Assembly: GCA_025642075.2 (NCBI GenBank)
Contig: JAODUO010001781.1
Span: forward strand, 1-64,000
Source of the DNA: Ridgeia piscesae
Taxonomy: Eukaryota > Annelida > Polychaeta > Sabellida > Siboglinidae
Length of the DNA: 64,000 bases
Reading direction: 5' to 3'
Position 1 is the first letter of the stretch, and each line of letters opens with the position of its first letter. The position numbers and the translations under genes were made by a program. Positions 57,621 to 64,000 of this stretch are shown in pieces. Below the pieces are notes generated by a model, which was given only the letters and a program-made list of their open reading frames with translations, had not been told where the DNA came from and made no database searches.

Positions 57621-60600
57621 CTGCAGGAATATACGCACTATTGGAATAAACCTGTCAGGTATTCCTGTTACACAACTACGACACACCCATCCTGCCCAGA
57701 TATATTGCATTTTGGGTTCTACATTTAAAATACAATATATGTCACATTTCTATTTGACGGGGACCTAACTTTACTGATAGAATGGGTACGTTTATTAGAC
57801 TTCCCACATTGTCAATGTTCGGACTGTTTGAAATCATTTCATTTTGAAATTCAGTTCATTATATAACGGACAGCTTGATTTTCGCCGCAATGTTGGAAGT
57901 CAAATCTTGTGCAACTACAAAGATTTTATATTTACTCATAAATCTGTGAATATTCGTCACAACCTTAAAATCACAACTTTTACACTGGCACAACTACACA
58001 TCTGAGAAAACGTCTTATATTTGTTAAGTGACGCTAGTCACCAGGAAATATATCTCACAATCATAAAAATCACAATTATTACATAGGCACGACTACACAC
58101 CTGAGAACACTGCTTATTTTTTATGTGAAACAGTCACAAGGACACGTACCTGGCTTTGCCGCAGCATGAAGTTGTTGGAGAAACTCCTGGGTAGGAACTG
58201 AAACAGACCTTATCGATTGTCCTCACTTCATTCAAAGTTAACATCTTCGCGTAACATATATTTGCATGGCTCGTGTTTATATACTGCACACGATTGTGGC
58301 CCACTTTCACTTTCCCTGCTGTATAGGGCGGACATCAAGTAGAGTGGAGTAGTCTTTGGGACACATTGACTGTAATTTACATTCAAAGACAACACGGCCA
58401 GTTTATTCGGGTTTTATTAGGCAGAGCGCTGCTTTGGCAGATGATACTGGTGTCCCTTGTTGTCAACTTCTGGTATTACTCCACACTACGGCTAAGCAGT
58501 CCAATTTAGGAATTACATTCCCGAAAAGGATATATATCTGCATCTCAAGTGTGTGATACATTTGACAAGGCAGACAGTGTTTCTTCACATGCATGAAGAC
58601 AAGGTCCAGTACATACTAAACGTACCTGGTGATTTCCCAGCGGCGGCCGAGGCACCAGTGGTGTCGCTCCTTTTCTCAGAGACGGCTGAAGAATAAAATG
58701 TTGCATGTGAAATAATTGTCATGACATTGCCCTTTCCTTGCACAAATTACATATTTGAAGTTGAATATACTGTTTATACATGAACAATTTAATTTAACAA
58801 TTAAAATTGAGCAATGCGTTAAGGCGTCGCACTTCGTCTAAAAAGACCACAGATAATCGTGTGTCCATAAATATGCAGAAACGTTAACATAGAAATGCAT
58901 TAATGCCACTTTTCTTCAATGTGTGTTACACTATTATCTAATCTAAAAATTGATATATTATTACATATTATGTTTACTAATAATTCAACGATTTGCGAAA
59001 CAGTAGCAAACAAGTTATAATTTATTATGTGTAAATTTAAAGGCATTAAAAAGTGTATGTATGTAAGTGAGTGAGTGAGTGAGTGGGTGAGTGAGTGGGT
59101 GAGTGGGTGGGTGAGTGGGTGAGTGGGTGAGTGGGTGAGTGGGTGGGTGAGTGGGTGAGTGGGTGAGTGAATGAAGTGAGTGGGTGAGTGGGTGGGTGAG
59201 TGAGTGGGTGAGTGGGTGGGTGGGTGAGGGTGGGTGAGTGGGTGAGTGATGAATGAGTGAGTGGGTGGGTGAGTGAGTGGGTGAGTGGGTGAGTGGGTGG
59301 GTGAGTGGGTGGGTGAGTGGGTGAGTGGGGGAGTGAGTGAGTGAGTGGGTGGGCGAGTGGGTGAGTGAGTGGGTGAGTGGGAGTGGGTGAATGAGTGGGT
59401 GAGTGGGTGAGTGAGTGGGTGGGTGAGTGAGTGGGGGAGTGAGTGAGTGAGTGGGTGAGTAAATGGGTGAGTGAGTGAGTGGTGAGTGAGTGAATGAGTG
59501 GGTGAGTGGGGGAGTGAGTGAGTGAGTGGTTGAGTGAGTGGGTGGGTGAGTGAGTGGGTGAGTGAGTTTGTGAGTGAATGAGTGAGTGAGTGAGTGGGTG
59601 AGTGGGTGAGTGAGTGGGTGGGTGGGTGAGTGAGTGAATGAGTGAGTGGGTGGGTGAGTGAGTGAGTGGGTGAGTGAGTGGGTGAGTGGGTGGGTGAGTG
59701 AGTGAGTGAGCGAGTGAGTGGGTGAGTAAGTAAGTGAGCTGGATACAACTGATTGTCTCCGTTGTTCTGCGAGTAAGTGATTGGACGAGAGAGTCAGTGT
59801 GTAGGTGACTGAAAGAGTAACTCGGTGAGTGAGAGAGGCAGTGAACGAGGAGTGGACAAATGAAATGATGGATGAGTGAGAGGAATGGGTGACTGGATGA
59901 GTGATTTAATGATAAAGTTGATTAGGTATCACTCGGCGAATGAGTTAATGGGAGCAATAGCAAAGTCATGGGGTTTCTGTATAAATCATAAATAAAATAA
60001 AAATCAGAGAAAGAATGAGTAAATAACGTGCTAGTGAGGATTGCGTGAGGTGAGTCATTGATGCAAGTAATATGATAGAGATTAAAATTTCGCATTAACA
60101 TAAAGCAGATTATCCATCATCCAGATTATACATCGCCCAACCTATTATTATCCATTCTCCAAAGACTGAAATAGATCTATTGTTCACTTTTGTCATTGCT
60201 CACCGAAAACACCAGCTACATTGTTAATCTACTTGAGAGTTCTAGAGCAAACACATTGCGTTTTAATGACTAGCATTGATAGTCAATAATAATAATAACA
60301 TTATCTTGGTTTTCTTATTTATTTGTGAACATATTTTCTGTTTCATTATAATTGCAACTGCTAGTCGACAACATAGGATGTCTGCGACTCACCTTTTGTC
60401 TTCTGCAACTCGGCTGATGTCTGTTGCAGAGAGGCTTTAGTCTTCGCATGAGCTGTGATTTCCTTTTGCAGAGAAGCTTGTGTGGTCCGATGATCTGTTA
60501 CTTCCTGTTGCAAAGAAGCTTGTGTGGTCCGATGATCTGTTACTTCCTGTTGCAGGGAGGCCTTTGTGGTCTGATGATCTGTTACTTCCTGTTGCAGACA

Positions 60601-62963
60601 GGCCTTTGTGGTCTGATGATCTGTTCTTTCCTGTTGCAGACATGCTTGTGACTTCTGCAGTTCTCGTCTAGCCACCAGCATTTGTTCTGAATACAATAAA
60701 GATTGACATTGCTTATATTTAACTCGTCTTTCTTAACAATCTAAATATTTCATAGGTACATTTATAGAAAAGTTTTGTAATAAATAGTCATTTTACCAAC
60801 GCACAATGTGAGAATAATTGAAGTTCTGTCGTTTTTCTGAATGTTCTAATTATCATCACAAGATACACATGAAGAATTAATAATCAATGCACGCTGTTTC
60901 GTTTCGAGTGTCGTTAATTGCAGCTATTATTAAGTATTAAGTCAAGACATCGCATCGGACACACGATACACAACTGCATTGTATATGTAGATATGTTACA
61001 CATAACTAGACAGATAGTCACAAAACATGTACCATTGAATAGTTTTTTCTGCGATTGTGCTTTTTCGCTCTTCCTTTTCTGACCCTCTCTCAGCTGTCTC
61101 ACTTGTTCTGAAACAGGCGGCATATTTATACACATGTAAGAACATACGTGCAGGCGAACATATTGATACACATGTAAGAACATACGTGCACGCGAACATA
61201 TTGATACACATGTAAGGACATACGTGCAGGCGAACATATTGATACACATGTAAGGACATACGTGCAGGCGAACATATTGATACACATGTAAGGACATACG
61301 TGCAGGCGAACATATTGATACACATGTAAGAACATACGTGCAGGCGAACATATTGATACACATGTAAGGACATACGTGCAGGCGAACATATTGATACACA
61401 TGTAAGGACATACGTGCAGGCGAACATATTGATACACATGTAAGGACATACGTGCAGGCGAACATATTGATACACATGTAAGGACATACGTGCAGGCGAA
61501 CATATTGATACACATGTAAGGACATACGTGCAGGCGAACATATTGATACACATGTAAGGACATACGTGCAGGCGAACATATTGTTACACATGTAAGGACA
61601 TACGTGCAGGCGAACATATTGTTACACATGTAAGGACATACGTGCAGGCGAACATATTGATACACATGTAAGAACATACGTGCACGCGAAAATCGCGGAC
61701 GCAGCGTTTGTAAATATGCCAAGAGTTTCGAGCAGCATGGACGGGAGCTGACTTCCTATGCAAACGGTACATTCACTATAATATCAGCAGGCGCAACATG
61801 CGGTTGTAAAGAAACATTTATGTGTTGCTCTGTGGTCTGATATATGTGGCAGTATCATCTTACATATGTTTTTACATATTGACCTTTATTCTACGTCAGT
61901 GTTTCTTTATGTTGTACCATTCACCAGCACATCTTGATATCACCAATCGTCACCAAGTGTTTAAGTACTCAATGTATTACTACTACTATTTTTTATTTGT
62001 GTTATGCTCATTGCGTCGTATGTGTGTCTAGAAACACACGTTAAACCGTTGCATCCACAAACTGCACACCAAGTTATACTTCCGTTTGAAGGAGTTCCGT
62101 AGTTAAAATGGTTGTAATGATATCCATCTCTGTGGTTAAGTAATATTCAAGTTTCTATGCTATCGCCGTCACAGCAAATGTTGACACTAAGCCACGACAG
62201 TTTACCATGACATGACGCTGTCAACAGTCCCTATTGCTCACTCACCGCACCGCACAAACTCGACCAGATCGGCGCGTTTGATGTACACACAGGCAGCACT
62301 GAGCTCGTTGAACAACGCCGCCGAATTGTCGTCGTTTGTTCTAGAAACGAGCCACGACTCTAAGATGGCGAACGTGTTGCTGACAGCATCGTCGGAGTCT
62401 CTAATGATCTCTCGGACTGTTGCACTTTTCAACTTCAATGACACTCCCAGCTGGAATTGTTCGGTAGGGCTCATGTTGTGCTTCGCAAAGTCCAGTAGGA
62501 AGGTGTTGTCTAACACTTCTGAAAAGAAAAACAATTGTATGGCGTAAATCTGTGTTTTTCGGAACATAAAACGTAGCGAATGTATACAATGCAGGAAATA
62601 TCGCTGGGAATAGACACTGACCGAACAGAATTACGTTTACACTCATACGTATATGTTTTGACAATTCTACATTATCACGTCTATGACCATTGGTTGTTAT
62701 GAAGTTTACTTTCAATCCGACATTTTGAACTAAAGCGAACGCGCCGTGTAGTTATGGACGTTTAAGAGAGCTCGTTATGGTGTACGCCTATAAATACAGA
62801 GACACAGTCACACAGGGACCTGACGTAAATAATAGTTATAACACTAATACTAGTGTTATAACTATTATTTACCATTGAACATATCAGCGCGGTTCTCACC
62901 TCTTGTGGTGCTCCCAACACCAGAGCGAGCGGCAGCGACACCTGTTGGTCGTGAGTGAGCCAT
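51562..62963 (-). CDS. Death domain - coiled coil - LRR protein, complete, 11 exons, 450 residues
   Basis: Minus-strand exons: 62963-62900, 62518-62246, 61107-61033, 60686-60393, 58685-58626, 58197-58150, 57620-57407, 52832-52737, 52585-52499, 52018-51938, 51622-51562. They total 1353 nt, exactly 451 codons, with phase 1 at junctions 1-6 and phase 2 at junctions 7-10. The death domain is at residues about 22-112, the coiled coil at 138-235, a linker at 236-271, an NLR-like pre-LRR helix region at 272-335, and ribonuclease-inhibitor-type LRRs to 430. The stop is TGA at 51564-51562. Such parts occur in cytosolic innate-immune or apoptosis adaptors, but no NACHT, NB-ARC or TIR domain is present. 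I know no named ortholog. Role as a signalling adaptor or NLR regulator is inference. An acceptor-like TTACAG just before the ATG suggests a 5' non-coding exon upstream. Confidence 0.87.
51657..51875 (+). repeat. 36-37 bp minisatellite, about 6 copies, intron 10
   Basis: The unit GTGTTAACACACTACTTTAA + CACTGACACACACGT is self-complementary in part (GTGTTAACAC). It lies 35 bp before the last exon of the death-domain gene on the transcribed strand. Confidence 0.92.
52833..54334. other. LRR-side part of intron 7, no gene recognised
   Basis: AT-rich sequence with one GC-richer patch at 53760-53930 that ends in three copies of GTGGCATCCACCGC-like text. All three frames through the patch were read; no family was recognised. 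Confidence 0.45.
54335..57280 (+). repeat. 40-bp minisatellite, about 73 copies, intron 7 of the death-domain gene
   Basis: The unit GTAGGTATACACTAGACTAC + AGTGATGGCTGTGTGAGTGG recurs with strict 40-bp spacing and only two indels. Variants fall at GGCT/GACT/GGTT, TGTGTG/TATGTG and GGGTAGG/GTGTAGG/GGGTACG. Runs of several units recur in the same variant order, so the array probably grew by multi-unit steps. Confidence 0.97.
57621..58149. other. Intron 6 of the death-domain gene
   Basis: AT-rich with a duplicated theme (AAAATCACAACTTTTACACT at 57967 and AAAATCACAATTATTACATA at 58066). Nothing coding is seen. Confidence 0.5.
59050..59745 (+). repeat. (GAGT)n/(GGGT)n tetranucleotide satellite, G-quadruplex-prone
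   Basis: About 690 bp of GAGTGGGTGAGT-type sequence with G-run spacing such as GGGTGAGTGGGTGAGTGGG. It fits the G3-N(1-7) quadruplex pattern many times on the plus strand, so the transcribed (minus) sense is C-rich. It lies in intron 4. The minus-strand Thr-His-Ser-Leu frame across it is a by-product. Confidence 0.97.
60393..60686 (-). CDS. Coiled-coil exon with 14-residue repeats
   Basis: Exon 4 of the death-domain gene encodes RRELQKSQACLQQ, then about six repeats of ASLQQEVTDHRTTQ (two heptads, 42 bp each). The repeat length and the Leu/Val spacing favour a continuous coiled coil, likely for oligomerisation. DNA identity between units is high, so the coil has recently changed length by tandem duplication. 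The exon keeps phase 1 at both ends, so skipping it would preserve the frame. Confidence 0.88.
61115..61690 (-). repeat. 38-bp array at the acceptor of death-domain gene exon 3, about 15 copies
   Basis: The minus-strand unit includes TGTGTATCAATATGTTCGCC + TGCACGTATGTCCTTACA. The authentic 3' splice site reads TGTGTATAAATATGCCGCCT then GTTTCAG at exon 3, a diverged copy of the same unit. The array therefore abuts and includes the acceptor region. Minus-strand frames across it (CINMFACTYVLTCVS) are by-products. Confidence 0.94.
62246..62518 (-). CDS. Death domain exon
   Basis: This 273-nt exon encodes about 90 residues with the six-helix death-fold pattern. It includes MSPTEQFQLGVSLKLKSATV, REIIRDS, AILESWLVS, LFNELSAAC and IKRADLVEFVR. 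The Trp of the xILExW motif and the closing hydrophobic helix are typical of death domains rather than CARD or DED. It is flanked by phase 1 introns, the usual arrangement for a shuffled domain. Confidence 0.85.
62825..62872. repeat. Perfect 22-bp-arm hairpin in intron 1
   Basis: GTAAATAATAGTTATAACAC + TA (62825-62846) and its exact reverse complement (62851-62872) surround the loop ATAC. It sits 27 bp inside intron 1 from the exon 1 donor. No target duplication is obvious. Confidence 0.95.
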
Positions 62964-62971
62964 TTCTACTC

Positions 62972-64000
62972 TGTAAGTCAGATTTTCACAGCATATTAGC
63001 GTTTAAATGATTATACCAATGATGTATACATTTAATTGCCAATTTGCTTACTCCAATTTATCCACGCAACCAGAAACCAATAACAGCATTTGTCAATTTT
63101 TAATCTTGTTCACAAAAGTGGCACGTTCAAGCAGTATACAACAGCTCTGGTAATGCATAGCGCATAGAAACACATAATCATATAATTATAAATAATTACG
63201 ATGTTTTGTTTCTACAATTCGACGCAAAGCGACGTCACTCAACATTTAGAGGCAAACACGATTTCACGAGAATATATGTGGACAGCTCAGTGGTGATTGT
63301 TAATAATTTATTTATGAATATGACAATTAACAAACTGTTACTGGCCGGTTGTGGCTGTTGTGTCGACTGCCTACAAGTAAAAATCCAAATACCGTGTCAA
63401 AGGTATATTCTTTTATAACGTACCAAACGTAAGGCGCATGTGAAAAGAGCTGATAAGCATAACGACTTCAAAAGGTCTGTGTCGATGTGTTGTCGACAGC
63501 CAGTCACGCATATGAATGGCAACATTTAGGGGCGTGTTTGTCAACAATGAAGTGTCGCCGCATGACGGCGCTGCGGTCGCTGTGTGCCACTCGCCGCCTT
63601 CCTCGCTACGCTTCACTGCACTCTACCGGGCACTGCGAGACAGCGCTGTGGTCGCCGTCTAGCTTGCTACGCTTCACTTCACTCAACCAAGTCGTGACCG
63701 TAAAGAAAGGGCGCGGCTGCTACATGGACCGTTATAAAAATGACATCCTGCACCATACGTTCCAACTCATGGCCCTAGTTTTGCGACGTATCAAATTAAT
63801 GAAACCATTTGAAATGTTCTTGTTGGGGTACGCCGGGTAATAAATGAAGCTCCGCCAGTAACAATGTCAGTTTCTAGCACTAGCACATCTACAACGATTG
63901 TTGGTCGACCTGCGACAACGAATATTCTTTTGACGACGCCCAAACCTGTCAAACCGACGTATCCCCTCCAATTAAACCATATGTCTATACATTATAAGCA
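62972..64000. other. 5' flank of the death-domain gene
   Basis: AT-rich to 63500, then GC-rich from about 63530 to 63710 with a repeated theme (CTACGCTTCACT at 63605 and 63668; CGCTGCGGTCGC / CGCTGTGGTCGC). The plus frame 63487-63840 has no recognised similarity. A decayed transposable element is possible. Confidence 0.4.

Noticed and set aside
58900..59748. 282-codon Thr-His-Ser-Leu frame
   Set aside because: Product of the GAGT/GGGT tetranucleotide satellite in an intron.
60914..61722. Minus-strand 185-225 codon frames with CINMFACTYVLTCVS repeats
   Set aside because: The 38-bp unit is open in all three frames on this strand. They lie in intron 2 of the death-domain gene and have no homology.

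Overview
The window looks like nuclear DNA of a repeat-rich invertebrate, most likely a marine lophotrochozoan such as a mollusc. That placement is inference. It rests on many phased introns, tRNA-derived SINEs, non-LTR retrotransposon tails, very abundant minisatellites and a death-domain/LRR immunity-type gene. No prokaryotic operon, CRISPR array or viral gene was seen.

Four genes can be built exon by exon with agreeing splice phases. (1) GOLT1B-like Golgi transport protein, minus strand, 10487 down to 7857; its last few codons were not found. (2) MCM9, plus strand, 18 exons from 10671 to 43687. It is divergent from GOLT1B with only 183 bp between the two start codons, which suggests a shared promoter. 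(3) A DEG/ENaC-type channel fragment, minus strand, three joined exons between 48200 and 45433, with a Thr-rich 24-residue coding repeat inserted in the extracellular part. It converges on MCM9. (4) A complete 450-codon minus-strand gene, 62963 to 51562, whose 11 exons join without a phase error. It encodes a death domain, a coiled coil of 14-residue repeats and NLR-like leucine-rich repeats, with no NACHT domain.

Repeats dominate. Positions 1-7461 hold a 2.3 kb inverted duplication around a 2.8 kb spacer. MCM9 intron 9 carries about 110 copies of a 75-bp unit interrupted by a run of 113 G followed by 102 C. Other arrays have units of 20, 20, 30, 32, 32, 36, 37, 38, 40 and 85 bp.

The most striking pattern is that several arrays start exactly at, and contain, an exon-intron junction. 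MCM9 exons 11, 13 and 14 and the ENaC repeat exon each have their 5' splice site multiplied from about 9 to about 47 times. The 3' splice-site side of death-domain gene exon 3, and possibly MCM9 exon 10, behaves similarly. Arrays inside exons have units divisible by three (39, 42, 72 bp). Most intronic ones do not.

Some stretches look like poor consensus rather than biology: 1596-1640, roughly 2300-3600, 16529-16690, and parts of 22350-27300. In the 75-bp array the small deletions fall at the columns where copies differ. Frameshifts in MCM9 exon 18 and in the ENaC array should be read with that in mind.
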